A DNA stretch of 64,000 nucleotides from contig NZ_FO704550.1 of assembly GCF_000968195.1 (NCBI RefSeq), positions 2,170,001 to 2,234,000 on the forward strand, given 5' to 3'. Below the pieces are notes generated by a model that saw only the letters and a list, made by a program, of their open reading frames with translations, had not been told where the DNA came from and did no database searches. Source of the DNA: Xenorhabdus doucetiae. Its GTDB lineage: Bacteria > Pseudomonadota > Gammaproteobacteria > Enterobacterales > Enterobacteriaceae. Shown here piece by piece: positions 25,896-35,801 of the stretch. How positions within the stretch are numbered: position 1 is the first letter of the stretch; each line of letters begins with the position of its first letter. Position numbers and translations under genes: made by a program.

Positions 25896-26675
25896 TTATT
25901 TTATGCCTACCCATACCGTCCAAAAATCTTTTTCAACAATATCAACCTCAGCACCCAGTGATTTTTCAATATGCCTGATTAAGTGAGCTATCTCTTTATC
26001 ACTTAATTCATGCAAAATAGAGCGACCTTTTCGTGCCTGAAAATCGGTGGCTAATTGGAAAAAATTTTTATAGACGGTGCGTTTTTCCAAAAGAGAAAAC
26101 GCTTTAACTTGTTTAAAACCAATGGATTGTAATCCATCAATCACTTCAACCGTATCTGGCCTGCGTTGATTTTCAAAATTTCGCAGGTGAGGATAAACAT
26201 CAAAGATATAACCACGAATATGTTCAGGTGAACCAGGAAGTTGGATATCTTGCAAGGTTCTGTCCTGCAAGATGTACATGCCGCCAGAACGCAATAAGCG
26301 GTGGGCTTCAGCAAAACAAGTGATTCTATTTTCTTGGTTGATATGGTGGATAAGTGCTCTTTCAAAGACAATATCTTGACTGCTATCAGGTAAGCCCGTA
26401 CCAAGCGCATCTCCATGTTTAATCACAATATTTGGCAGGTCACGGGTATTTTCTGTTACATCGGCCAACATTTGCTGAGAAAAATCAACGCACGTGACTT
26501 GTCTGGCGCCCATTTTTATCCACGCCAGAGAATAAATTCCTCCACCACAACCAATGTCCGCGATATCCTTATCGCGCGGATCGACCAACCTCTGGATTAA
26601 ATCGAACCATTCTTGTTGCGCTTCACGACCAAGGTAAGTATGTCTATTTTCACGGGCATTAAAGTTGATTGGCAT
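25896..26675 (-). CDS. class I SAM-dependent methyltransferase
   Basis: Cytoplasmic methyltransferase of 259 residues with the Rossmann motif I DIGCGGGIYSLAW (about 40-52), motif II VTCVDFSQQML, and the post-motif HGDALGTGLPDSSQDIVFERALIHH. The C-terminal half is variable and does not reveal a substrate. AGAGGA lies about 10 nt before the ATG. It follows the LysE-type gene on the minus strand by 32 bp, so they are probably co-transcribed. It converges on the radical SAM operon. Confidence 0.85.
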   Translation of the reverse strand: MPINFNARENRHTYLGREAQQEWFDLIQRLVDPRDKDIADIGCGGGIYSLAWIKMGARQVTCVDFSQQMLADVTENTRDLPNIVIKHGDALGTGLPDSSQDIVFERALIHHINQENRITCFAEAHRLLRSGGMYILQDRTLQDIQLPGSPEHIRGYIFDVYPHLRNFENQRRPDTVEVIDGLQSIGFKQVKAFSLLEKRTVYKNFFQLATDFQARKGRSILHELSDKEIAHLIRHIEKSLGAEVDIVEKDFWTVWVGIK

Positions 26676-26707
26676 AATCGTTAATCCTCTTGGTTGCTGT
26701 CGTTTTT

Positions 26708-27325
26708 TTACCCATTAGCGAGAGGGATTATCCCCAGAGAAATTCCTAATCCCACTAAAATGACGCCAATGATCCGATTGAGTATGGTCTGCTTTACCAA
26801 CATGGCGGCTCTAAGTTTATGGTGAGAGAAGAAAACAGCCACCCCAATAAACCAGATGAGGTGCATAAGGGACATAAAGATCCCATAACCCATTTGTAAC
26901 CCAATGCCAGTCGATGATGAAACAATTTGAGTAAATGTACTGACAACAAACAGTGTTGATTTGGGGTTTAATACATTAGTTAGGAAACCCGTTCTAAATG
27001 AAGCTATTGAAGTGTTTTTACTTGAGTTGATATCAATATCAACTTCCGTTTTTGATATGAGGGTCTTATAGCCGATATAGATCAGATAAACTGCTCCTGC
27101 AATTTTTATAGCAAACAATATATTGGGAGAATGGGCAATCAAGATACCAATACCAAGAATGGTATAAGCAACATGAACTAATATCCCTGATGCGATCCCA
27201 AAAGCGGCCACTATACCTGCCCGTCGGCCATAAAGATAACTGTTGCGGGTGATCATCGCAAAATCAGCGCCGGGGCTGATAACAGCAAGAATGGTAATAA
27301 CGGCTACAGCAATTAACTCTGTCAT
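26708..27325 (-). CDS. LysE family amino acid/metabolite exporter
   Basis: Inner-membrane protein of 205 residues with about six helices and the family start 'ISPGADFAMITRNSYLYGRRAGI' (about 17-39). LysE/RhtB proteins export amino acids or their derivatives. It is followed by a SAM methyltransferase and diverges from a LysR regulator 121 bp away, the usual regulator-exporter arrangement. Substrate not predictable. Confidence 0.88.
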   Translation of the reverse strand: MTELIAVAVITILAVISPGADFAMITRNSYLYGRRAGIVAAFGIASGILVHVAYTILGIGILIAHSPNILFAIKIAGAVYLIYIGYKTLISKTEVDIDINSSKNTSIASFRTGFLTNVLNPKSTLFVVSTFTQIVSSSTGIGLQMGYGIFMSLMHLIWFIGVAVFFSHHKLRAAMLVKQTILNRIIGVILVGLGISLGIIPLANG

Positions 27326-27446
27326 TATGTTCTCTAGCTCTCATTAGTCATATTTTATTAACTTATTCTCTTGAATTTTTTGACTAAAGAATAACGATTA
27401 ATTTACGCTGGAATGATTGAGAAAAAATCAACAATAAAGGACTGTA

Positions 27447-28340
27447 ATGAAAAATCTCCCTTCATTGAATGCACTGCGGGTATTCGAAACCGTCGCCCGT
27501 TACCAAAGTCTCGTCAGAGCAGCCGAAGAATTGTTTGTAACATCAGGAGCAGTTAGTCGTCAGATCCGACAATTAGAAACGGCTTTAGGCGTTATATTGT
27601 TTGAACGGAGGAATAGGGGGATTTTTTTGACGTCAGCAGGTGAACAATTGAAACAAGCCTGCCAGCAAGCATTTGGATTAATGGCACTGACCATTGACCG
27701 GCTTCAACAAACTTCACCATTAACACCACTAGTGGTTTCATGTGAACCCACCATTATGATGAAGTGGCTCATTCCCAAGTTAATAACATTTAAAGCACAT
27801 TACCCTGATATTGAAGTTCACTTAGTTTCTGGTGGTGGCTATATCGATTTTTCACGCAGTTCAGTGAATTTAGCTATTCGGCGCAATGATTTCCTATGGG
27901 ATAGACGCTACGTTGCTGAACGGCTGGGAAAAGAATGGATAGGCCCAATTTGTTTACCTGAAACAGAAAATCACGCTATCACACACCAACCACTGACGCT
28001 ATTGCATACGCATACTCGTCCAGAAGCGTGGAATGATTGGATGTCAGGCGTTAAGCAAATTATCCCCAAACAGCATGAACACTGGTTTGAACATTTTTAT
28101 ATTTTATTGGAAGCCGTCATGGCGGGACATGGGGTTGGAATAAGTTCTATCTATATGATTGAACAAGAGCTGAGTGATAAAAGGGTAAGTGCACCTTATG
28201 GCTTCATTCCGGATGGCTCTGCTTATTATTTGATATCACCCGAAACTTTCGAAGCCAATACGCCACAGTCACTCTTTCTTGGATGGCTAAAAAAAGCATT
28301 CCATGATAGCCAAACTCGACTTGCTGATTTTTGTCACTGA
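27447..28340 (+). CDS. LysR family transcriptional regulator (GcvA-like)
   Basis: Regulator of 297 residues. The N-terminal winged HTH reads LPSLNALRVFETVARYQSLVRAAEELFVTSGAVSRQIRQLE, close to the GcvA/AmpR subgroup. A periplasmic-binding-like effector domain follows from about residue 90. AAAGGA lies upstream of the ATG. Divergent from the LysE-type exporter, it is the likely regulator of that gene and of the methyltransferase behind it. Confidence 0.88.
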   Translation: MKNLPSLNALRVFETVARYQSLVRAAEELFVTSGAVSRQIRQLETALGVILFERRNRGIFLTSAGEQLKQACQQAFGLMALTIDRLQQTSPLTPLVVSCEPTIMMKWLIPKLITFKAHYPDIEVHLVSGGGYIDFSRSSVNLAIRRNDFLWDRRYVAERLGKEWIGPICLPETENHAITHQPLTLLHTHTRPEAWNDWMSGVKQIIPKQHEHWFEHFYILLEAVMAGHGVGISSIYMIEQELSDKRVSAPYGFIPDGSAYYLISPETFEANTPQSLFLGWLKKAFHDSQTRLADFCH

Positions 28341-28351
28341 ACGCCAACGTT

Positions 28352-29548
28352 TTAATGACGTCGATTAAGTGACAATGTCACCAATAGATCTATGAGTGAT
28401 AACCCAATCGCCACGATAAAACCGCTTCCCAGTATTATCGTCGTTCTCGTGGTGCCGTGCTGTGTCAGCAACATCGTGGCGATTGGCAGTAAAAACAAAA
28501 TGGTCAGATTATTGAGGCTTTCTGAGATCGCCAATATTTGGCCTTTTTCCTGTTTTGCCCGATTCGCCAGAATCGACGTGCTTATTGGAGCAGCAAGGCC
28601 AAGCGTGTACCCCCATAACATCAGGCAACCCAAACTAAAAAGTAAAGACAGGGGCAATAACATAAAGGCAGAACAGGTGATGAAAAGTAAGACTATGGCC
28701 AACAAAAGTATGCACTCCTCTGTGAGATTCAGGTGCCTTACCATACTGACGGACAGGTTACCCAAACCAAGCCCGATACCCAATGCGGAAACAGAGAGAC
28801 CAACCGCGCCGGTTGCCAGATCATAATGGTGTCTTAAGACCTCGCCAGCCAATAGAAAAGCAGATACTGCCGTGCCATTCCAAAGCCCTTTGGCGATAAG
28901 GGGGCGTATCAAGTGGCCTTGGCTTATCCATTGAAATAGGGCTGTTTGGCGAACTGTTTTTAAGGTATTCGATTTTCGGGCATTCATCTGATCTGGAATG
29001 AATTTTTTGCTTGTGACATAGAGCAAAAGAGATCCTGCTGCGCTCACCCAAAATGGCACCTGCCAATAAAATAATTCGGTTAAGATACCGGCAAAAATAG
29101 GACCTGTTACGATTCCGGCAGTCATACCCAGCATGACGACGCCCATCGCTGGCGCTTGTTTGTCAGGCGGAAAAATATCTGCCACCAACGCAAAAATAGT
29201 CGGAATCAAAGCGGCAGAAGCAACACCACCCAAAATACGCAATCCGACGGCAATTTCCAGGTTGGGCGCTATCGTTAATGCTAATCCATCCAAAAAAAGA
29301 AACAGCAAAGATGCCCGTAATAATTTGTGTTGGTTGATCCGATTAGATAACCAACCAAAAAACGGTGCGGCAAGTGCGTAGGCGAGGGCATAACCCGATA
29401 CCAGCCAGGCGGCTTTATCTGTGGTTGTTTTAAACGCATCTGCTAACGGCTTGAGCATAGGTGATAACATAAATTCCGTCGCACCAATGAAAAATACAAT
29501 GAGTGAAAATATGAGCAACATCATAGGCAAAACAGCACGGGGTGGCAT
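28352..29548 (-). CDS. MFS transporter
   Basis: Major facilitator of 398 residues with about twelve membrane helices. The helix 1 region (IGATEFMLSPMLKPLADAF) and a cytoplasmic loop 2-3 motif 'GWLSNRINQHKLLRASLL' place it with DHA1-type drug exporters of the AraJ/YdhP group. A strong AAGGAGG precedes the ATG. It converges on the LysR gene with 11 bp between stops. Substrate unknown. Confidence 0.87.
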   Translation of the reverse strand: MPPRAVLPMMLLIFSLIVFFIGATEFMLSPMLKPLADAFKTTTDKAAWLVSGYALAYALAAPFFGWLSNRINQHKLLRASLLFLFLDGLALTIAPNLEIAVGLRILGGVASAALIPTIFALVADIFPPDKQAPAMGVVMLGMTAGIVTGPIFAGILTELFYWQVPFWVSAAGSLLLYVTSKKFIPDQMNARKSNTLKTVRQTALFQWISQGHLIRPLIAKGLWNGTAVSAFLLAGEVLRHHYDLATGAVGLSVSALGIGLGLGNLSVSMVRHLNLTEECILLLAIVLLFITCSAFMLLPLSLLFSLGCLMLWGYTLGLAAPISTSILANRAKQEKGQILAISESLNNLTILFLLPIATMLLTQHGTTRTTIILGSGFIVAIGLSLIDLLVTLSLNRRH

Positions 29549-29708
29549 TTAAGCCTCCTTCGATATAAAAATAGGGTTGGTAAAATCTGATGAAAGTTTC
29601 GGGGGTATGTTCAGTGTTGAAAATAGGGTGATGGCATGAAGAAAAAACAAGGTTCTGAGGAAAAAATCAACGCAGTGATATTAAGTAAGATACTAAGGAT
29701 TGTTAAAT

Positions 29709-30455
29709 ATGGCAATTGACCGACTTTATCAAGACAGTAACTTAGCCCAGTTTTATGATTTCGATAACGAATGGACGCCAGATTATGAGTACTATGTCGA
29801 ACTCGCCAAAAATGCCCATGCTATTTTAGATCTGGGTTGTGGTACTGGCAGGCTCACTAATCAAATTGCCCTGACTTATCCCGATAAAGTCGTTTTTGGC
29901 AGTGATATTGCAGGCTCCATGCTGGATATTGCCAAATCCAAGCCAGCCGGATCACAGATCACTTGGGTACAATCCGATGCCAAGCAGTTGGCATTGTCTC
30001 AGAAGTTCGACTTAATCATTTTATCCGGCCACGCTTTTCAAGTGTTTTTAACTCATCAAGAGCGAGTTGCCGTACTTAAACGTATTGATGAACACTTGGC
30101 CGAAGGCGGGAAATGTATCTTTGACAGCCGTAACCCTTTAGCAAAAGAGTGGTTAACTTGGACAGAGGCCGAATCTAAGCGTCAGTTTACCCATCCAACA
30201 TTAGGCCCGGTCTTGGCGTGGAATGATTTTCGAACTGATGATGCGACGGTGATTTATGGCACGTATTACCAAATAGTAAACAGTAAGCAAGAATATCGGG
30301 CATTTTCAGCCATTACTTTTGCCAGCTTTACTGAGATTGAGCAAGCATTGGCTGACGCAAATTTGATTGCGGCCAACGTATTCGGTAACTGGCAAGAAGA
30401 GGCTTATCATGATCAGGCAGAAGAGATGATTTTTATCGTCAGGAAGAATAAATAG
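29709..30455 (+). CDS. class I SAM-dependent methyltransferase
   Basis: Methyltransferase of 248 residues counted from ATG 29709, which has AAGGA about 10 nt upstream; an in-frame TTG at 29700 is a weaker start. Motif I is LDLGCGTGRLTNQIA (about 40-54), followed by VFGSDIAGSMLDIAKSK and VQSDAKQLALSQKFDLIILSGHAFQ. The C-terminal strands (EYRAFSAITFASFTEIEQAL) are typical of small-molecule methylases. It is monocistronic and ends at a terminator shared with the protease gene. Confidence 0.85.
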   Translation: MAIDRLYQDSNLAQFYDFDNEWTPDYEYYVELAKNAHAILDLGCGTGRLTNQIALTYPDKVVFGSDIAGSMLDIAKSKPAGSQITWVQSDAKQLALSQKFDLIILSGHAFQVFLTHQERVAVLKRIDEHLAEGGKCIFDSRNPLAKEWLTWTEAESKRQFTHPTLGPVLAWNDFRTDDATVIYGTYYQIVNSKQEYRAFSAITFASFTEIEQALADANLIAANVFGNWQEEAYHDQAEEMIFIVRKNK

Positions 30456-30467
30456 CATATAAAGAAA

Positions 30468-30499
30468 AACTCACTGCCAGCTTTTGCTAACAGTGAGTT
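30468..30499. terminator. bidirectional terminator between convergent genes
   Basis: AACTCACTG / CAGTGAGTT with a 14-nt loop, flanked by A-rich and T-rich sequence. It separates the methyltransferase and the trypsin-like protease. The arm sequence closely resembles the terminator at 32125-32162. Confidence 0.75.
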
Positions 30500-30510
30500 A
30501 ATGAGTTTAT

Positions 30511-32004
30511 TTACTTAGCAATAGTTGCTTCAATATCAAGCATATCAATCGGGCTGGCATTTTTTGCCATATCTTCACCGTAGGCGCAAACACGCCACGG
30601 AGCCTTAGATTTCTCCAACAATATCATTGGCCTCCAAGGGTAACTATAATCCGTTTTGTCGTCGCAATGGGTTGTCGCTTTAGGCCCATATTTAATTTTT
30701 ACACCAGAGATTTCATATGGACGAGTGCTGACGGTGATACGCCAAACGTCGCCAAAATCATCCTTATTTAACGTGGGCTTAATTGCTGGTGGAGTATTAT
30801 CGATTTCTCGTAACATGACAGAGGCATCTTTTGTTTTTTGCCATTGGCCACCATTATTCTGGTGAATAACGCAGAGCTTATAGATCCCCTCTTGGTTAGG
30901 AACTTGCATGTTTTGGAGTGGGTTTGGGTTCGCTGGAGTGGAAGCACTGTATCCCGCTTCATCAGTACAATCTACCTCACTGATTAAACCGGTTTTATAT
31001 CGAATATTCTTAACATTAGCGCCTTCCTTAATAACGATATCCCATTTGGCTTTTTCGCCATTATCAGGATTGACGCCCTGAGTGACCCAAGATGACCAAG
31101 GCAAACTTCTCTCCAGAATATTGCCACTGTCATTATCGAGTTTTGAAAGGTCGAGCTTGCTGTCGTTGGTCAACGCATTAGCAATATTGTTTACGGGGAT
31201 GAAATAGCTGGCCCCTTCGGTTGAAACACCTTGATTGTTTTCGATAGTACAAGGTCTGTTAGATCCACAACCAATCATGCCCGGTGTAACTGTTGTATTA
31301 AGTACACCAATCACGTCGGTTTTATCTGTTTCAAAAACAGGAGAGCCAGATGTTCCACCCGCGACACCGGCACAATTAACCGAGAAAACCGGTGCCCAAA
31401 TCCACGGAGAGCCGCCTTCATACAAAACGGGTGACTTTCCGGTGATGTTGCATTCAGACTTTCTGAGATAAGCGTAATTATAATTAACGCCATTGACAGG
31501 AATATGCGTTAACACAATCGGTTGATGTTTCATCTCAAGGTTTTTCTTCAGTTTCAAAGGGTGATAACCTTTTTTCACCAAATCGCCATACGTTGCATCC
31601 AATTGTAAAACCGCAATATCTTCATGTTTCATCGTTGAATATAAAATACGGTTGACTTTTATAGGCGATAATTCCTCTTTCTTATCAATGAAGTAATCCG
31701 GCGTATACCGCCAAAATTCAGGGGCTGGCTGATCAACTATCACATCATTTGTGCCGACATTGCTATCTACACAATGTCCGGCGGTGAGGATCAATGCGGG
31801 TGTATCTTTATTGGGTGCATTTTCAGCAGAAATCAGGGTTGCCGTACAATGTGAAACACCATTAAATTTACCAACGGTTCTAAATTTTTCAGCATCGGGA
31901 TCGGTTGATTTTATCAATGGGGCACCATTGTTATTTAACGCTAAAGCACTTGAACTGGCTGAAACAGAAAACAAACTGATTAATAAAATTTTTCGATAAG
32001 TCAC
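30511..32004 (-). CDS. secreted trypsin-like serine protease
   Basis: Extracytoplasmic protease of 497 residues. I start it at GTG 32004, which has GAGGAGG a few bases upstream and opens directly into a signal peptide (TYRKILLISLFSVSASSSALA); an upstream ATG at 32043 would add 13 non-signal residues. The catalytic triad is visible: H77 in LTAGHC, D129 in HEDIAVL and S219 in GGTSGSP. After about residue 265 the protein has a ~230-residue C-terminal region, probably beta-rich domains of unknown role. The next gene upstream on the same strand is a second protease, an autotransporter. Confidence 0.85.
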   Translation of the reverse strand: MTYRKILLISLFSVSASSSALALNNNGAPLIKSTDPDAEKFRTVGKFNGVSHCTATLISAENAPNKDTPALILTAGHCVDSNVGTNDVIVDQPAPEFWRYTPDYFIDKKEELSPIKVNRILYSTMKHEDIAVLQLDATYGDLVKKGYHPLKLKKNLEMKHQPIVLTHIPVNGVNYNYAYLRKSECNITGKSPVLYEGGSPWIWAPVFSVNCAGVAGGTSGSPVFETDKTDVIGVLNTTVTPGMIGCGSNRPCTIENNQGVSTEGASYFIPVNNIANALTNDSKLDLSKLDNDSGNILERSLPWSSWVTQGVNPDNGEKAKWDIVIKEGANVKNIRYKTGLISEVDCTDEAGYSASTPANPNPLQNMQVPNQEGIYKLCVIHQNNGGQWQKTKDASVMLREIDNTPPAIKPTLNKDDFGDVWRITVSTRPYEISGVKIKYGPKATTHCDDKTDYSYPWRPMILLEKSKAPWRVCAYGEDMAKNASPIDMLDIEATIAK

Positions 32005-32124
32005 AATTTCCTCCTCTATATTGGCTTGATGACTAAAACTCATTATCCAATTTAATCATTATTCAGTGCTACCGACGTGATTTGTACCAGAATGGAGACA
32101 AAAGCCATGCAAAAAAAGCCATAA

Positions 32125-32162
32125 AAAAACTCACTGCCTGCCATTGCACGCGGTGAGTTTTT
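32125..32162. terminator. terminator of the autotransporter gene
   Basis: AAAAACTCAC / GTGAGTTTTT, 10-bp arms with an 18-nt loop, about 31 bp past the autotransporter stop on the minus strand. The A/T flanks allow termination in either direction. Confidence 0.75.
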
Positions 32163-32192
32163 GTTATCAAGGAGATGCACAATTTTTACTGA

Positions 32193-35100
32193 TTAAAATT
32201 TCCAATTGGCATTCAGGAACACACCATTATCCTTATGGTTGCCTGATAAAACACCGTTATATCCCAGTGACAGTTTAGTATTTTCATTAATGTCCAGTTC
32301 CGTACCAGCTTTAATGACGGCAGCATCACGTGATGCTGCAACACTGTTGACAGTGAACGTTGCATGGCTATTGCTGAAACTTAATTGGGTGCCACGGTCA
32401 ACATTGCCGAACTGATGTTGCCAACCTAATTCACCATAGACGCCGACAGTCACTTCGTTTTCAGTCTGCCATCTTTGATCAACACGTAAACCTAATGTGG
32501 AGAAGGTTGCATTTTTCGATTGTTTCTTACCGTTCAATGCAGCGGCACCACCATGTTCATGAATGCCATCATTCCGGAAGTAAACATAAGACAGGTTAGC
32601 GAACGGTTCCAGATTCAGCCCGGATGTATTAATTCCGTAAGCCGCCTCAGTAAACAATTGACCCGTTTGAGCACCGTATTTTGCTTTCAGGTTGTCGGAT
32701 TGGCTGCCAAAAGCCACTGAACGTTTGGTGTCAAAACGATGCCAACTGTAGGCTGTACCGGCACGTAATGCCAAAGCATCAATCTGCTTGCTACCGTATA
32801 GCGCCAAATGGAAATTGTTACTGCGTGCTGAAGTGTTAACGCCACCATTCAAAGAAGAACGGGTATATCCGGTAGCGACACCAAGCCGCCAATCATTACC
32901 CAATTCTTTATCCGCGCCCAGTAACACACCGTAATTGGATACACGGTAACCCGTGACTTCACTGTTACCATTCGCCCGTTGCCAGTTACCGATGATTTGC
33001 CCCCAGGCCCCGTTTTTATCCACTTTGATATTCTGTTCGATCGTCCCGCCATCAGCCTGACGCAAACGGCTATTTAACGTATCGCGCAGATAGCGGCTAC
33101 TGTTGATTTGTGCCGCAGCGATATCAGCATGGATCTGTCCGGAAGACAGTTGCTGGAATGCTTGGCTAGCTTGTGTTTCTGTGTCCAGCAGCAAAATACT
33201 TTCATAAACCGGATGCCCTAAATTCAGCTTATCCGCAGCATCCGCTACAGCGCGTTCATTAGCGGTCGTTGCCAAACTGGTGAATGTTGTGGCGTTGCGT
33301 TTGATGTCCAGCATCACGCGATTGGGTTGGTAACTCAACTCAGTACCAATAAATAAATAGTTTGGTACTACCGTAGTAAATTGACCATCGATACCCTCGT
33401 TTGCTTGCAGGATATTATATTGCTGACCCAGCAAGCTACGGACTTCTTGTTTCGATAACAGATTTCTGCTGTTTTCTAGCATAACTTGCACTTTACCGCC
33501 TTTCAGATTTGCCAGGCCATTGCTGATAAGACGATGACTATACCCCTGGCTATTTGGTGCAACTTCTACCCGATAACGGGAACCCGTTTGGAAGGTAACA
33601 TTACGATCAACGTTCAATGTACCGCCGGCTCCCCAACTGCCTGGTGCAATACTGGCACCGGCATTAGCCATGATTGAACCGACCGTACCATTCCCGCCAA
33701 GCGTGGCGCCATCCTGCACAGTAACATCCGACGTGATGGAACCGCTGACCTGCAAACGGCCTTGTTCTACCAACGTTGGCCCTTTATAGGTGCTATTCTT
33801 ACCGGCAAGTTCAAGTGTACCGTCACCGATTTTCGTCAATCCACCGTGACCGGCGATATCATTGCTCCAACTATCATAAGCACACTCAATGCTGTCACAG
33901 ATTCGTTCTACCGTCGTACCTTCCTCCACGATAGCGCCGATACCCGGAATATTGGCAGTAAACTGAGTTTCAGAATAAGAACCGGGGATATAATATTTCT
34001 TGGGAATATCCTTTTCGGTGATAAACATTTTGGGGCCATCAATCGCCTCTTTCAGGTTTAGCATGCCCCAACCATACATGTCATCCAATCCAGGCTCACC
34101 CAAATCGGTTGCCGTGGTTTTTAGGACATCAGAGATTTGCCCGGCTGTCATGTAGGGAAAGCGTTGCATCAAGACCGCCGCCGCTCCGGCCACATGGGGT
34201 GATGCCATTGATGTACCGGTATAGGCTTCATAGGTCGGATCAATCGTCAACTCGCCATTTTCGAAAGCCTCTTCATCGATTTTTCCATCAACTTTAGAGA
34301 CGAAATCGCCTGTACTGCTGTAAATTTTTGTGCCTGGTGCGGATAAACAGTAACTGGCAGTATAGCCACAGCTCGTTGATGAGGCGTTAATCTCATTTTC
34401 TCTGGTCAGGTTGGCCACGCTGAGGTAGTTTTTCAACGCGTCAGGGAAGAAGTAGGGCATACCCGCATGTAACCAAGTGACGTTATAGTTATTGGCATTT
34501 CCCGCAGCAAAAACCACTAATTTTCCCTGACGTGCCGCCCGCAATAGACCCGCACTTCTCGTTATATAGTCATCAACTTCCGGGATTGGGGAACGGCTTA
34601 ACCGATCCAAATCATTTTTAATCGGTGTGACATAATTAATGACATCTTGCAGTTTGACCTGATAATATTTAACCGTTCCATTCGCCCACCGTTTAGGTTT
34701 CCCGAATTCATCAACCTCATAATTAGGACGAACACCCCAACTGTTATTAATAACGCGGGCGTTACTCTGGATCATAGCTTCTGTGCGGTTATAGGGATTT
34801 TGCAGGTATTTCCCGGTAATCAAACCCGCATCAAATGCCACGCCGTGCATCTCTTTTCCATCCCGATTTGCTGCAATGATCCCTGAAACATGGTTACCAT
34901 GAGCGCCAAAACTGATAATCCCGGTATTGCTGTTTATATCGTAGCTCCAGGGATCATCTGGACTCAGAATTTTCAGTTTTCCTGCAAATTCAGGATGATG
35001 GGTAACGGCTTCATCCAAGACACCAACATTAATGCCTTTTCCCGTGTAACCACGAGCGTAAGCATAATGAGCACCAATCGCGGCCAATCCCCACTGCTGA

Positions 35101-35249
35101 TTAAACTCATCTGATAGCCAACTATTTGGTGAGTTTTTCTTGCCCTGTTCCTGATATTCAGTCGCCGCCATTGAAGCGCTGACAGGTAATAATCCCAAAA
35201 ATAATGTCATCCACAAAAAGTTCGGCCGTGCCGAATTGTTTTTCTTCAT
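32193..35249 (-). CDS. autotransporter subtilisin-like serine protease
   Basis: Type Va secreted protease of 1,018 residues. The signal peptide ends near residue 28 (SASMAA). The S8 subtilase domain has D79 (VGVLDEAV), H120 (GNHVSG), oxyanion N251 (AAGNANN) and S347 (GTSMASPH). An autotransporter-associated beta-helix repeat follows (GDGTLELAGKNSTYKG... about 475-530), then a beta-barrel of about 260 residues ending in Phe (NANWKF). It resembles the Serratia serine protease/SphB1 group. The passenger would be exported and may be cleaved off. Probable extracellular or host-directed protease. Confidence 0.93.
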   Translation of the reverse strand: MKKNNSARPNFLWMTLFLGLLPVSASMAATEYQEQGKKNSPNSWLSDEFNQQWGLAAIGAHYAYARGYTGKGINVGVLDEAVTHHPEFAGKLKILSPDDPWSYDINSNTGIISFGAHGNHVSGIIAANRDGKEMHGVAFDAGLITGKYLQNPYNRTEAMIQSNARVINNSWGVRPNYEVDEFGKPKRWANGTVKYYQVKLQDVINYVTPIKNDLDRLSRSPIPEVDDYITRSAGLLRAARQGKLVVFAAGNANNYNVTWLHAGMPYFFPDALKNYLSVANLTRENEINASSTSCGYTASYCLSAPGTKIYSSTGDFVSKVDGKIDEEAFENGELTIDPTYEAYTGTSMASPHVAGAAAVLMQRFPYMTAGQISDVLKTTATDLGEPGLDDMYGWGMLNLKEAIDGPKMFITEKDIPKKYYIPGSYSETQFTANIPGIGAIVEEGTTVERICDSIECAYDSWSNDIAGHGGLTKIGDGTLELAGKNSTYKGPTLVEQGRLQVSGSITSDVTVQDGATLGGNGTVGSIMANAGASIAPGSWGAGGTLNVDRNVTFQTGSRYRVEVAPNSQGYSHRLISNGLANLKGGKVQVMLENSRNLLSKQEVRSLLGQQYNILQANEGIDGQFTTVVPNYLFIGTELSYQPNRVMLDIKRNATTFTSLATTANERAVADAADKLNLGHPVYESILLLDTETQASQAFQQLSSGQIHADIAAAQINSSRYLRDTLNSRLRQADGGTIEQNIKVDKNGAWGQIIGNWQRANGNSEVTGYRVSNYGVLLGADKELGNDWRLGVATGYTRSSLNGGVNTSARSNNFHLALYGSKQIDALALRAGTAYSWHRFDTKRSVAFGSQSDNLKAKYGAQTGQLFTEAAYGINTSGLNLEPFANLSYVYFRNDGIHEHGGAAALNGKKQSKNATFSTLGLRVDQRWQTENEVTVGVYGELGWQHQFGNVDRGTQLSFSNSHATFTVNSVAASRDAAVIKAGTELDINENTKLSLGYNGVLSGNHKDNGVFLNANWKF

Positions 35250-35801
35250 AATAGAGGTTCCATTTTTTAAAATTTTAATAAAACCGATAATTAAATTTCA
35301 ATAAGTAGGTCACGATGAGATTGCCCTATATTCTCGACCGACTATAGGACAATGCAAACCGTAATATTCTCTACCTACGAGCTGCTATAGCATAATAATT
35401 AAACCCAAAATGCAAGGAAAAATATTAACTTTCTTATAACCATTTTATAACAAATTAAAAATCATATAGATAACGCGCATCATCTTGATCTCTCTTCAAG
35501 GTGATGTAATTACGGTATATTACGTATTGATTGGATGTTAATTGTTATTAATATGTTATTTTTTATGAAGATACTTGGTTGTGACAATTACTTAAATGAT
35601 GGTTTATTTATTGTCGTTTTTATCGAATGATTTTGTAAAAAGTTTTTATGTTAATTAATCAGGAAAGTTGATTTTTAATAATTGCTATTTATATAAAAAC
35701 ATTATCCAACCTATAATAAATATTGTTTTTTACAAAAAGTAATTTCAAATTAAATATTTTTATTTCACCCATCTACTAATAAATGGGTGAAAATGATTTG
35801 G
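35250..35801. other. AT-rich intergenic region upstream of the autotransporter
   Basis: A 552-bp non-coding stretch holding the autotransporter promoter and leader. The 10-bp inverted repeat at 35763-35792 lies at its right edge. No gene or clear operator is visible in the rest. Confidence 0.5.
35763..35792. terminator. hairpin at the 3' end of the XRE regulator gene
   Basis: TTTCACCCAT / ATGGGTGAAA, a perfect 10-bp stem with a 10-nt loop, 10 bp past the regulator stop on the minus strand. There is no long T run on that strand, so it may be a weak terminator. Confidence 0.5.

Noticed and set aside
28392..28826. 144-codon frame on the plus strand
   Set aside because: It lies antisense inside the well-supported MFS gene at 28352-29548 and its composition mirrors that gene.
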